Source of the DNA: an uncultured Porphyromonadaceae bacterium | GTDB lineage: Bacteria > Bacteroidota > Bacteroidia > Bacteroidales > Muribaculaceae | Direction of reading: 5' to 3' | Assembly: GCA_902489275.1 (NCBI GenBank) | Contig: CABTZK010000009.1 | Span: 1-64,000, forward strand | DNA: 64,000 nucleotides | In this document: positions 50,621-58,953 of the stretch, in pieces | How positions within the stretch are numbered: the first letter of the stretch is position 1 | Layout of the letters: every line of letters begins with the position of its first letter | Program-made: the position numbers and the translations under genes | Notes under the pieces: model-generated | Database searches by the model: none | The model's input: only the letters and a program-made list of their open reading frames with translations | What the model was told of the DNA's origin: nothing

Positions 50621-51589
50621 TCAATCTGGTTTTATGGTGAGCAGTGTCGCATGGCCGTTGAAAGTGAGCGCGCTGGTCATTGCTGGCACGAGGAGGGTCT
50701 CGCCCTGGCGCATGTTGGCCTCTTGGCCTGACGCATCGGTAAGCTGCACGCTGCCCTTGACACACAAGAGAACCACGAATGAGTTGACACACTCAAGTGG
50801 CAAGTGAAAACCCCCGTCGACCACCAGCCGCTTCACGCCAAAATGGGGGCAGTCCACGAGCGGTGTCAGCCCTTTGGCATCATGATTGTAGGCAATGCGG
50901 TAATTCTCGTAGACGTGATAGTCGATGGCATCTTTCGCAAGCTCGGTGTGAAGCTCACGCAAGTTTCCGTTTCTATCCCTGCGGTCATAATCATAAATGC
51001 GATAGGTCACGTCGCTCGCCTGTTGAATCTCTGCTAAAAGATTGCCTGCCCCGATGGCATGGATGCGACCAGCGGGAAGCAGGAACACGTCGCCGGCATG
51101 CGACTCGTGGTGAGCGACAACGTTCATCACGTTTTTGCCAGTCATGCACCGCTCATAGTCGGCTGGAGCAACCGGCTGTGACAAGCCCGCATGGATGACG
51201 GCGCCTGGTTCGGCATCGATAACATACCACATTTCGGTTTTCCCGAGGCAGTGGTGGCGCCTCATGGCCAACGGGTCGTCGGGGTGCACTTGCACGCTCA
51301 GGTCACGCTTGGCATCGATGAACTTGATGAGCAAAGGAAACCGGTCGCCAAACTGCTTGTGCGTTTTTTCACCCACAAGGCTGGCGCCATATTTGTGGAT
51401 GAGGCTGTTTAGAGAAAGCCCCTGGTCAACTCCGCTGGCAACGACCGACACGTGTCCGTCAACGCCCGAGAGCTCCCAACTTTCTCCAATGTCTTTCAAG
51501 TGCGTTGCAAGGCCTTTGTAGGGAGCAATGCGGTTGCCGCCCCACAGCACCGATTTCAAGATGGGGATGAATTTGAAAAATGGTATCAT
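50621..51589 (-). CDS. manA: Mannose-6-phosphate isomerase, class I
   Basis: ManA interconverts mannose 6-phosphate and fructose 6-phosphate, feeding GDP-mannose or glycolysis. The 322-aa cupin enzyme has its zinc ligands: the His in SVQVHPDDP (near 102), Glu in KTEMWYVID (near 119) and His in GRIHAIGAGNLLAEIQQ (near 178); the catalytic Arg lies in the following YRIYDYDR. The N-terminus KSVLWGGNRI is typical. Divergent from carA. Confidence 0.95.
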   Translation of the reverse strand: MIPFFKFIPILKSVLWGGNRIAPYKGLATHLKDIGESWELSGVDGHVSVVASGVDQGLSLNSLIHKYGASLVGEKTHKQFGDRFPLLIKFIDAKRDLSVQVHPDDPLAMRRHHCLGKTEMWYVIDAEPGAVIHAGLSQPVAPADYERCMTGKNVMNVVAHHESHAGDVFLLPAGRIHAIGAGNLLAEIQQASDVTYRIYDYDRRDRNGNLRELHTELAKDAIDYHVYENYRIAYNHDAKGLTPLVDCPHFGVKRLVVDGGFHLPLECVNSFVVLLCVKGSVQLTDASGQEANMRQGETLLVPAMTSALTFNGHATLLTIKPD

Positions 51590-51624
51590 TCGTCAAAAAA
51601 ACTGTAGTCACTCATTAAGTGCAG

Positions 51625-51632
51625 CAAAGATA
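51625..51632 (-). promoter_or_regulatory. -7 box of the manA promoter
   Basis: TATCTTTG on the minus strand, 35 nt before the manA ATG. No clear -33 box. Confidence 0.6.
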
Positions 51633-51726
51633 ATCGTTTTGCCCATTTTTGCCACTATTTTCATGCAAGATTTTTACCATCGGCGCGCTGGTGCTTGAAT
51701 GGTCGTGCCCAACAGCAATGGCAAAC

Positions 51727-51743
51727 TTTCCGTAATTTTGCAT
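51727..51743 (+). promoter_or_regulatory. First copy of the duplicated car promoter element
   Basis: The 17-bp string TTTCCGTAATTTTGCAT includes a -7 box TAATTTTG (51733-51740). An identical 17-bp copy is at 51815-51831. The expected -33 box for this copy is weak. Confidence 0.6.
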
Positions 51744-51797
51744 TTGCTGTCGGACTCTACATTTTTACGGAGTGCTGATAAACTAATGTGTTTTTTG

Positions 51798-51828
51798 TTG
51801 TCGTCTTGGAGATTTTTCCGTAATTTTG
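51798..51828 (+). promoter_or_regulatory. carAB promoter (second copy)
   Basis: -33 box TTG (51798-51800, preceded by TTTTTTG) and -7 box TAATTTTG (51821-51828) are 20 nt apart; the -7 box is in the second 17-bp repeat (51815-51831). Transcription should start near 51833, giving a leader of about 45 nt. Confidence 0.75.
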
Positions 51829-51829
51829 C

Positions 51830-51859
51830 ATGGTTTTCCCGTCGGTTGGAGAAAACCAT
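51830..51859 (+). repeat. Hairpin at the 5' end of the car leader
   Basis: A 9-bp stem, ATGGTTTTC (51830-51838) with GAAAACCAT (51851-51859), covers the predicted start of the carAB mRNA. It could shield the 5' end or take part in control; no terminator-like T-run follows. Confidence 0.55.
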
Positions 51860-51877
51860 CAAAAAAACGCTAATTTG

Positions 51878-52954
51878 ATGAGAAAAACGAAGAAGGCTAT
51901 CCTGACGCTTGAAGACGGTAGCACATTTGAAGGAATCTCTTTCGGAGCAGAAACTTCACATTCGGGCGAGGTCGTGTTCAACACGGCGATGACGGCATAC
52001 CCCGAAAGTCTAACCGACCCTTCCTATTTAGGGCAAATTTTAGTATCGACCTACCCAATTATTGGCAATTATGGCGTTCCACCGCGTGAGGATTGCGAGG
52101 GCTTGAGCCGCTATCTTGAGAGCGAGCGCATTCACCCCGAGGCCATCATTTGCCAAGACTACTCGTGGAACTACAGCCACTGGGATGCAGCCAGCAGCCT
52201 GGGCGACTGGCTCAAGGAGGAGAAAGTGGTAGGCGTTGCTGGAATCGACACGCGCGCGCTCACCAAGGTCTTGCGCGAGAAAGGCTCCATGCTGGGCAAG
52301 GTCGTGGTTGACGGATGCGACGATGTGCCGTTTTATGACCCCAATCGCGAGAATCTCGTTGCCAAGGCCAGTTGCCGCGAGGTTATGGAATACGGGGCGG
52401 GCAATCCCAAGAGGGTGCTACTGCTCGATTGTGGCGTGAAGCACAATATCATTCGCTGCTTGGTGCGGCGTGGCGCCCACGTGATTCGTGTCCCGTGGGA
52501 TTTTGATATCGACACGGTGGACTACGATGGCCTCTTCATCTCCAACGGCCCAGGAAATCCGACATTTGCCCATCGCGCGGTCGAAAGCATCCGCCGCGCG
52601 TTCGCTATCGGCAAGCCCATCTGTGGCATCTGCATGGGCAACCAGCTGCTCTCAATTGCAGCCGGCGCCAAGGTCTACAAACTCAAGTATGGCCATCGTA
52701 GCCAAAACCAGCCTGTGCGCGAGCTCGGAACAAATCACTGCTTTGTCACCTCGCAAAACCATGGCTTTGCCGTCGATACCACCACGCTCGACAAGGATTG
52801 GGAGCCCTATTTCGAGAACATGAACGATGGCACCAACGAGGGCATTCGTCACAAGACCAAGCCGTTCTTCTCGACACAGTTCCACCCCGAGGCGTGTGGA
52901 GGACCTACCGATACCGAGTTTATTTTCGATAAATTTATAGATTTGCTAAAATAA
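51878..52954 (+). CDS. carA: Carbamoyl phosphate synthetase small subunit
   Basis: CarA releases ammonia from glutamine for CarB in making carbamoyl phosphate for pyrimidine and arginine synthesis. From the ATG at 51878 it has 358 aa. N-terminal CarA domain (1-130), then class I glutaminase with nucleophile Cys252 in GICMGNQLL and His336/Glu338 in FHPE. The GHQ of most CarA proteins reads GNQ here, as I recall for Bacteroidales, so not a defect. It is 10 nt before carB. Confidence 0.97.
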   Translation: MRKTKKAILTLEDGSTFEGISFGAETSHSGEVVFNTAMTAYPESLTDPSYLGQILVSTYPIIGNYGVPPREDCEGLSRYLESERIHPEAIICQDYSWNYSHWDAASSLGDWLKEEKVVGVAGIDTRALTKVLREKGSMLGKVVVDGCDDVPFYDPNRENLVAKASCREVMEYGAGNPKRVLLLDCGVKHNIIRCLVRRGAHVIRVPWDFDIDTVDYDGLFISNGPGNPTFAHRAVESIRRAFAIGKPICGICMGNQLLSIAAGAKVYKLKYGHRSQNQPVRELGTNHCFVTSQNHGFAVDTTTLDKDWEPYFENMNDGTNEGIRHKTKPFFSTQFHPEACGGPTDTEFIFDKFIDLLK

Positions 52955-52964
52955 AGGCCTGACG

Positions 52965-55900
52965 ATGATGAACAAGTATGAAGACATTAAAAAAGTATTG
53001 ATACTGGGCTCGGGCGCGCTCAAGATTGGCGAGGCTGGCGAGTTTGACTATTCTGGGTCACAGGCGCTTAAGGCCTTGAAGCAAGAGGGAATATCGACGG
53101 TGCTGATTAACCCGAACATTGCCACAGTGCAAACGAGTGATGGGTTCGCCGACAAGATTTATTTCCTTCCTGTCACGCCCTATTTTGTGGAAAAGGTAAT
53201 CGCCAAAGAGCGACCCGATGGCATTTTGCTTTCTTTTGGCGGTCAAACCGCCCTGAACTGCGGCGTGGAGCTCTACCAGGGTAAAATCCTGGAGAAGTAT
53301 CAGGTGAAAGTGCTGGGAACGCCAGTGGAGGCTATCATGAACACCGAGGATCGCGAGCTGTTCGTCGAGCAACTCGATGAAATCAAGGTGAACACCATCA
53401 AGAGTGAGGCCGTCGACAACCTGAGCGATGCCATCCTTGCTGCCGAAACGGTGGGTTACCCGGTTATCGCGCGGGCAGCCTATGCGCTTGGTGGCCTTGG
53501 CAGTGGGTTTGCCGACAACGAGGAAGAACTCAAGGCTCTTGTGGAGAAGGCTTTGGCGTTCTCACCCCAAGTGCTCATCGAGAAGTCGCTCAAGGGCTGG
53601 AAAGAGATAGAATATGAAGTGGTGCGTGACCGGTTCGACAACTGCATCACGGTGTGTAACATGGAGAACTTTGACCCACTGGGCATTCACACGGGAGAAA
53701 GCATTGTCGTGGCGCCATCGCAAACGCTCAGCAATGCCGACTACCACAAGTTGCGTGAGTTGTCCATCAAGATCGTCCGCCACATCGGCATTGTGGGCGA
53801 GTGCAATGTGCAGTACGCCTACGACCCCCAGTCAATGGACTACCGTGTGATCGAGGTGAATGCGCGCTTGAGCCGTAGCTCTGCCTTGGCCTCTAAGGCC
53901 ACGGGCTATCCCTTGGCTTTTGTTGCGGCAAAGTTAGGGCTGGGCTATGGCCTGTTTGATTTGAGGAACTCGGTGACGAAAGTCACCAGCGCTTTCTTTG
54001 AGCCGGCGCTTGACTACATTGTCTGCAAGATACCCCGTTGGGACTTGGGCAAGTTCCACAACGTGAAGCGTGAGATTGGCTCGTCGATGAAGTCAGTGGG
54101 CGAGGTGATGGCGATAGGCCGCACTTTTGAGGAAGTTATTCAAAAGGGGCTACGCATGATTGGCCAGGGCAAACATGGATTTATCGAGAATGCCCCCATG
54201 TCGATTGCCGACATCGACCAGTCGTTGCGCGAGCCCACCGACCGCCGTATTTTCGTCATCGAGGCCGCTTTCCGCAAAGGCTACACGGTTAACCAAATTC
54301 ACGACCTCACCAAGATTGACTTGTGGTTTCTTTATCGACTCAGGAATCTGATTGATACAGCCCAAGAACTGGAAAGTTATAGCAAGTTAGAACTTATCCC
54401 GCAAGCGTTGATGAGACAAGCTAAGGAGCAGGGATTCAGCGATTTCCAAATAGCACGTGCCGTGCTCAAGGAGCAATTGGGTACGGGCAGGACTGGCAAT
54501 TTGCAAGTGCGCGATTTGCGCAAGAAAATGGGTGTCGTGCCTGTTGTGAAGCAAATTGACACGCTGGCAGCCGAATATCCCGCCCAGACGAACTATCTCT
54601 ACATGACCTACAATGGCCGGCAGAATGACATTGACTATGAACACGATGCCAAGTCAGTTGTGGTGCTTGGATCTGGCGCTTACCGCATTGGCAGCTCGGT
54701 CGAGTTTGACTGGTGCAGTGTCAATGCGCTGCTCACGGTCAAGCGCGAGGGGTGGCGGTCGGTCATGATTAATTATAACCCCGAGACCGTCTCGACCGAC
54801 TATGACATGTGCGACCGTCTCTATTTCGACGAGCTCACGTTTGAGCGCGTGATGGACATTCTTGACCTGGAACAGCCCCACGGGGTCATCTTGTCAACGG
54901 GTGGCCAAATTCCCAATAACCTGGCCATGCGCCTTGATGAGCAAGGCGTGCCCATCTTGGGAACGCAAGCGCGTGACATCGACAATGCCGAAGACCGCCA
55001 CAAGTTCTCGGCCATGCTCGACGCGTTAGGCATCGACCAGCCCGCATGGCGCGAGTTAACCTCGCTTGACGACATACACGAGTTTATCGGCGAGGTGGGT
55101 TATCCCGTGCTGGTGCGACCCTCCTATGTGCTATCGGGCGCGGCCATGAATGTTTGTTCCAACGACGATGAGCTGGAGCGCTTCTTGCGGCTTGCCGCCA
55201 ATGTCTCTCACGAGTATCCCGTGGTTGTGAGCCAGTTTATTCAGAACGCCAAGGAGATCGAGTGGGATTGCGTAGCTCAAAATGGAGAGATTAAACTCTA
55301 TGCCATCAGTGAGCACATTGAGTTTGCAGGCGTGCACTCTGGAGATGCCACGATTCAATTCCCGCCTCAAAAGCTCTATGTCGAGACCATTCGCCGAATC
55401 AAGAAAATCAGCAGTAAGATTGCTGCCGCACTGCACATTAGCGGTCCATTCAACATTCAGTATTTAGCCAAGAACAATGATATTAAGGTCATCGAGTGCA
55501 ACTTGCGGGCATCGCGCAGTTTCCCATTCGTTTCCAAGGTGTTGAAAATCAACTTTATCGACCTTGCCACCAAGGTGATGTTAGGTATCCCTGTCGAGAA
55601 GCCCAGTAAGAGCGCGTTTGATCTTGACTATGTGGGCATCAAGGCTTCCCAGTTCTCTTTCTCGCGCCTTCAAGGAGCCGACCCTGTGCTGGGCGTTGAC
55701 ATGTCGTCTACTGGAGAGGTGGGCTGCATTGGCGACAGCACAAGCGAGGCTTTGATGAAAGCGATGCTTTCGGTGGGTCATCGTGTGCCCAAGCGCGGCG
55801 TGCTGTTGAGCACGGGACCTGCCAAGCAAAAGGCCGAGCTGCTCGATGCAGCCATGAGGCTGCACAAAAAGGGCTACCAGCTGTACGCAACGGGTGGCAC

Positions 55901-56195
55901 CAACAAGTACTTGAACGACAATGGCGTGCCAGCGATTAAGGTGTATTGGCCCAGTCAGCCCGACCAGGAGCCGCAGGCGCTCAACTTGCTGCACAGTAAG
56001 GCCATCGACCTGGTGGTGAATATCCCCAAGAACTTGACTTCGGTAGAGCTCACCAACGGCTACACGATTCGCCGCGCCTCGGTCGACCTCAATGTGCCGT
56101 TGATTACCAATGCGCGTTTGGCAGCGGCCTATGTCGATGCCTTTTGTGACATGGCCAACGACGATATCGAGATTAAAAGTTGGGATGAGTACTAA
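52965..56195 (+). CDS. carB: Carbamoyl phosphate synthetase large subunit
   Basis: CarB makes carbamoyl phosphate from bicarbonate, ammonia and two ATP. The 1076-aa protein has the expected duplicated synthetase halves: first half starting LILGSGALKIGEAGEFDYSG, second half starting VVLGSGAYRIGSSVEFDWC (near 565). Both keep their nucleotide-binding segments (FGGQTALNCGVEL; STGGQIPNNLAMRL). The C-terminal MGS-like allosteric domain is seen from about 940 (KRGVLLSTGPAKQKAELLDAAM, LYATGGTNKYL). An ATG one codon later is equally possible. Confidence 0.97.
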   Translation: MMNKYEDIKKVLILGSGALKIGEAGEFDYSGSQALKALKQEGISTVLINPNIATVQTSDGFADKIYFLPVTPYFVEKVIAKERPDGILLSFGGQTALNCGVELYQGKILEKYQVKVLGTPVEAIMNTEDRELFVEQLDEIKVNTIKSEAVDNLSDAILAAETVGYPVIARAAYALGGLGSGFADNEEELKALVEKALAFSPQVLIEKSLKGWKEIEYEVVRDRFDNCITVCNMENFDPLGIHTGESIVVAPSQTLSNADYHKLRELSIKIVRHIGIVGECNVQYAYDPQSMDYRVIEVNARLSRSSALASKATGYPLAFVAAKLGLGYGLFDLRNSVTKVTSAFFEPALDYIVCKIPRWDLGKFHNVKREIGSSMKSVGEVMAIGRTFEEVIQKGLRMIGQGKHGFIENAPMSIADIDQSLREPTDRRIFVIEAAFRKGYTVNQIHDLTKIDLWFLYRLRNLIDTAQELESYSKLELIPQALMRQAKEQGFSDFQIARAVLKEQLGTGRTGNLQVRDLRKKMGVVPVVKQIDTLAAEYPAQTNYLYMTYNGRQNDIDYEHDAKSVVVLGSGAYRIGSSVEFDWCSVNALLTVKREGWRSVMINYNPETVSTDYDMCDRLYFDELTFERVMDILDLEQPHGVILSTGGQIPNNLAMRLDEQGVPILGTQARDIDNAEDRHKFSAMLDALGIDQPAWRELTSLDDIHEFIGEVGYPVLVRPSYVLSGAAMNVCSNDDELERFLRLAANVSHEYPVVVSQFIQNAKEIEWDCVAQNGEIKLYAISEHIEFAGVHSGDATIQFPPQKLYVETIRRIKKISSKIAAALHISGPFNIQYLAKNNDIKVIECNLRASRSFPFVSKVLKINFIDLATKVMLGIPVEKPSKSAFDLDYVGIKASQFSFSRLQGADPVLGVDMSSTGEVGCIGDSTSEALMKAMLSVGHRVPKRGVLLSTGPAKQKAELLDAAMRLHKKGYQLYATGGTNKYLNDNGVPAIKVYWPSQPDQEPQALNLLHSKAIDLVVNIPKNLTSVELTNGYTIRRASVDLNVPLITNARLAAAYVDAFCDMANDDIEIKSWDEY

Positions 56196-56266
56196 GTAGC
56201 AACAGCAGCAATGCTTTTGCACGATAACGCATACAAGGGGGGCAGTGTCACACGCTGCCCCTCGCT

Positions 56267-56995
56267 ATGGCGACAGGCATGGCAAGAGAAAGGTTGTTTA
56301 GATTCAAGCGCTTTAGCGTTGTCCATGAAAAGGCGGCCATGAAAGTGGGCACCGATGGTGTCTTGCTCGGGGCGTGGTGCGATGTGGATTCGGCCGTTAA
56401 GGTGCTTGACGTGGGTACTGGCTGTGGGCTTATTGCGCTCATGGTGGCACAGCGCAACCCCGTTTGTGAAATTTTAGGCATTGATATTGATGCCGACGCG
56501 ATAGAGGAGGCTAACCTCAATTTCAGCAACTCATTATGGAGCGATCGGCTGGAGGCGCGATGGGCCGACTTTAACGATTTTGCACACCGTTCCCTTGGGC
56601 AGTATGACCTCATTGTGTCGAATCCTCCATTTTTCACTCAAGGCTCATTGCCGCCAGTCGCCCAGCGCAAAAATGCCCGCCACACCCTCTCGCTCAGTTT
56701 CGGGCAATTGCTGTCGAATGCAAAGCGCCTCCTTTCTCCTGGCGGCACGATTGCCCTGATTACTCCCATTGATGCTATTCAAGAGATTGTTGAGTTATGC
56801 GTGGATAATGCTTTGAATATTAAACGGAAAACCGAAGTCGTTTCAATAGATGGATTACCTCCGAAGCGTGTCCTTTGGGAGCTATCTCCCTCGCCGTGTG
56901 TCCTCGTGCGCAGCCAGTTAGTCATCGAAAACCCCACTTCGGGCTACACGCTGGCTTACCGCGCCTTGTGCCGTGATTTTTACCTTAAGTTTTAG
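56267..56995 (+). CDS. tRNA1(Val) A37 N6-methyltransferase-like protein (TrmN6/YfiC family)
   Basis: A 242-aa SAM-dependent methyltransferase with the AdoMet loop VLDVGTGCGLIALM (near 47) and the adenine N6-methylation motif NPPF (near 124-127). The start FRFKRFSVVHEKAAMKVGTDGVLLGAW matches the YfiC/TrmN6 family, which modifies tRNA-Val in E. coli. It lies 71 nt after carB; a hairpin (GGGCAG/CTGCCC, about 56239-56260) sits in that gap just before the ATG. An ATG four codons later is also possible. Confidence 0.85.
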   Translation: MATGMARERLFRFKRFSVVHEKAAMKVGTDGVLLGAWCDVDSAVKVLDVGTGCGLIALMVAQRNPVCEILGIDIDADAIEEANLNFSNSLWSDRLEARWADFNDFAHRSLGQYDLIVSNPPFFTQGSLPPVAQRKNARHTLSLSFGQLLSNAKRLLSPGGTIALITPIDAIQEIVELCVDNALNIKRKTEVVSIDGLPPKRVLWELSPSPCVLVRSQLVIENPTSGYTLAYRALCRDFYLKF

Positions 56996-57045
56996 GCTGT
57001 TTTTACGCAGCCTCTGTGATGGGGTGCCGATGAGGGCGGAAATGC

Positions 57046-58953
57046 TCACTTCAATGGCTTAGGGTTCTCGTAGGTGTCATTGTCATGGTGCATGAGGTAG
57101 CCCTCATCAACGAGGAAGGACAGGGTTGCAATGATTTCGTCTTGTGGAAACGAGAGCGTGTGAAGGAACTCTTGCAGTCGGCGTGGCTTCACGGCGGCCA
57201 TGTAGAGGATGCCTTCTTGCACGTCCTGTGCCGTGTGGTCGTTGCGCTTGCGTCGCTCGATGCAGGTGTCGCAGTGCCCGCAATCGGTCTCGTCCTGCTC
57301 GCCAAAGTAGTTGAGCATCATGCGCTCGCGGCACGCGCTTGGGTTGAAAGCGTAGTTGATGATGGCCTCAATGCGGCAGGTCATGCGTTGCCGCAAGTCT
57401 TCATAGACGGCCTTGGGGAAAAGAAGATACTGGGGTTCCTCGCGGGAGGTGGTGTACATGATGTGGGGGGTACGCTTGCGGGGAATGTAGTGCAGGATGT
57501 GCATCTTGTTAAGCTCGATGAGCGCCTCGTAGATAGCCTGCTCTGGAATGCCGAAACGAAACGAGATGACGGCCTCGTTAATGAACACGTAGTCAGCAAA
57601 GAGACCGGTGTAGGTGCGCAGGAGGGCTTGCAGCACACGGTCGACATTGGAATTTTGCGAGTTGATGTGGTAAAGTCCCTCTTTGGGAGACAGGATGAGG
57701 ATGCGTGACTGAGTTTCAATTTCTTCCACAAACTCGATGTAGCCTGCTGCTGTGAGGATTTTCAAGGCGCTGTGGGTTGCGATGACTGGCAACTTGAACG
57801 TGCGGCAAAACAGGTTGAAATTGAAATCATACATCTTCATGTAGCCCTCGCCAATCGCGACGTTTAGGAAGTTGCCCACGCGCTCGTAGGTTCGCTTGAT
57901 GAACTCCTTTTCGGGAAAAGAGTCGGTGATGTGGCGGTGCAAGCGTCTTTGGTCGGTGTGGGCGGTGAGCAGCACGGCGTAGGCTCGCAGCCCGTCGCGC
58001 CCCGCTCGCCCCGCCTCTTGGTAGTATTCCTCGAGAGAGTTGGGAATGTCGATGTGAATCACAAGGCGCACGTCGGGCTTGTCGATGCCCATGCCAAAGG
58101 CATTGGTCGCCACCACCACACGCAGCTCGTCGTTTTTCCACTTGTTCTGCTTGTCTTCCTTGTCTTCGATATTCAGCCCCGCATGATAGAAATCAGAGCG
58201 AATGCCGTTGCGCACAAGCACATCGCTGATTTCCTTGGTGCGCTTGCGGCTTCGCGCATACACGATGGCACTGCCCGCCACTGACTGTAGAATGTGGACC
58301 AACTCGGCATGCTTCTCGCTGGTCTCACGCACGACGTAGGTCAAGTTGGGACGTGAAAAACTCTTTCGGAACACATTCCTCTTGCGAAACTTCAGTTGCG
58401 CCATGATGTCCTCAACCACTTGTTGGGTCGCTGTTGCCGTGAGCGCCAGCACGGGCACAGTGGGGAACAATTTCCTCACCGAGGAGATCTTCAGGAACGA
58501 TGGCCTGAAGTCATATCCCCATTGCGAGATGCAGTGCGCCTCGTCAACCACGATAAGGCTCACGTTCATGCGCTTGAGGTGGTCGGTGAAGGTGTCACTC
58601 CTCAGTCGCTCGGGCGATACATAGAGGAACTTGTAGTTTCCGTAGCGGCATTTCTCGTAGGTCTTTTTCGTCTCCGAAAGGGTGAGGCCCGCGTGCAGGT
58701 AGGTGGCCTTGATGTGACGTGCAATCAAATTGTCAACCTGGTCTTTCATGAGCGAGATGATGGGGGTAATGACGAGCGCTAACCCCTCCATCATCATGGT
58801 GGGCACTTGAAAGCACACCGATTTGCCGCCACCCGTAGGCATCAGTCCCAGCGTGTCGTTCCCTGCCAGCACCGAGTTGATGATGTCTTCTTGAAGCGGG
58901 CGGAACGCATCATGTCCCCAGTACTTTTTCAGAATCTCATGCGCCTTGCCCAT
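57046..58953 (-). CDS. recQ: ATP-dependent DNA helicase RecQ
   Basis: RecQ unwinds DNA 3' to 5' in recombination and repair. From the ATG at 58953 it has 635 aa. Seen: the motif 0 region FRPLQEDII, Walker A MPTGGGKSVCFQVP, the DEAH box VVDEAHCISQWGYDFRP, motif III LTATAT, motif VI EEYYQEAGRAGRDG (near 320), and the zinc cysteines near 570-595 (CRERMMLNYFGE, CGHCDTC). A TTG start eight codons upstream is possible. It overlaps the end of recJ by 17 nt, so recJ and recQ are coupled; both act on stalled forks. No HRDC domain is evident at the C-terminus. Confidence 0.96.
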   Translation of the reverse strand: MGKAHEILKKYWGHDAFRPLQEDIINSVLAGNDTLGLMPTGGGKSVCFQVPTMMMEGLALVITPIISLMKDQVDNLIARHIKATYLHAGLTLSETKKTYEKCRYGNYKFLYVSPERLRSDTFTDHLKRMNVSLIVVDEAHCISQWGYDFRPSFLKISSVRKLFPTVPVLALTATATQQVVEDIMAQLKFRKRNVFRKSFSRPNLTYVVRETSEKHAELVHILQSVAGSAIVYARSRKRTKEISDVLVRNGIRSDFYHAGLNIEDKEDKQNKWKNDELRVVVATNAFGMGIDKPDVRLVIHIDIPNSLEEYYQEAGRAGRDGLRAYAVLLTAHTDQRRLHRHITDSFPEKEFIKRTYERVGNFLNVAIGEGYMKMYDFNFNLFCRTFKLPVIATHSALKILTAAGYIEFVEEIETQSRILILSPKEGLYHINSQNSNVDRVLQALLRTYTGLFADYVFINEAVISFRFGIPEQAIYEALIELNKMHILHYIPRKRTPHIMYTTSREEPQYLLFPKAVYEDLRQRMTCRIEAIINYAFNPSACRERMMLNYFGEQDETDCGHCDTCIERRKRNDHTAQDVQEGILYMAAVKPRRLQEFLHTLSFPQDEIIATLSFLVDEGYLMHHDNDTYENPKPLK

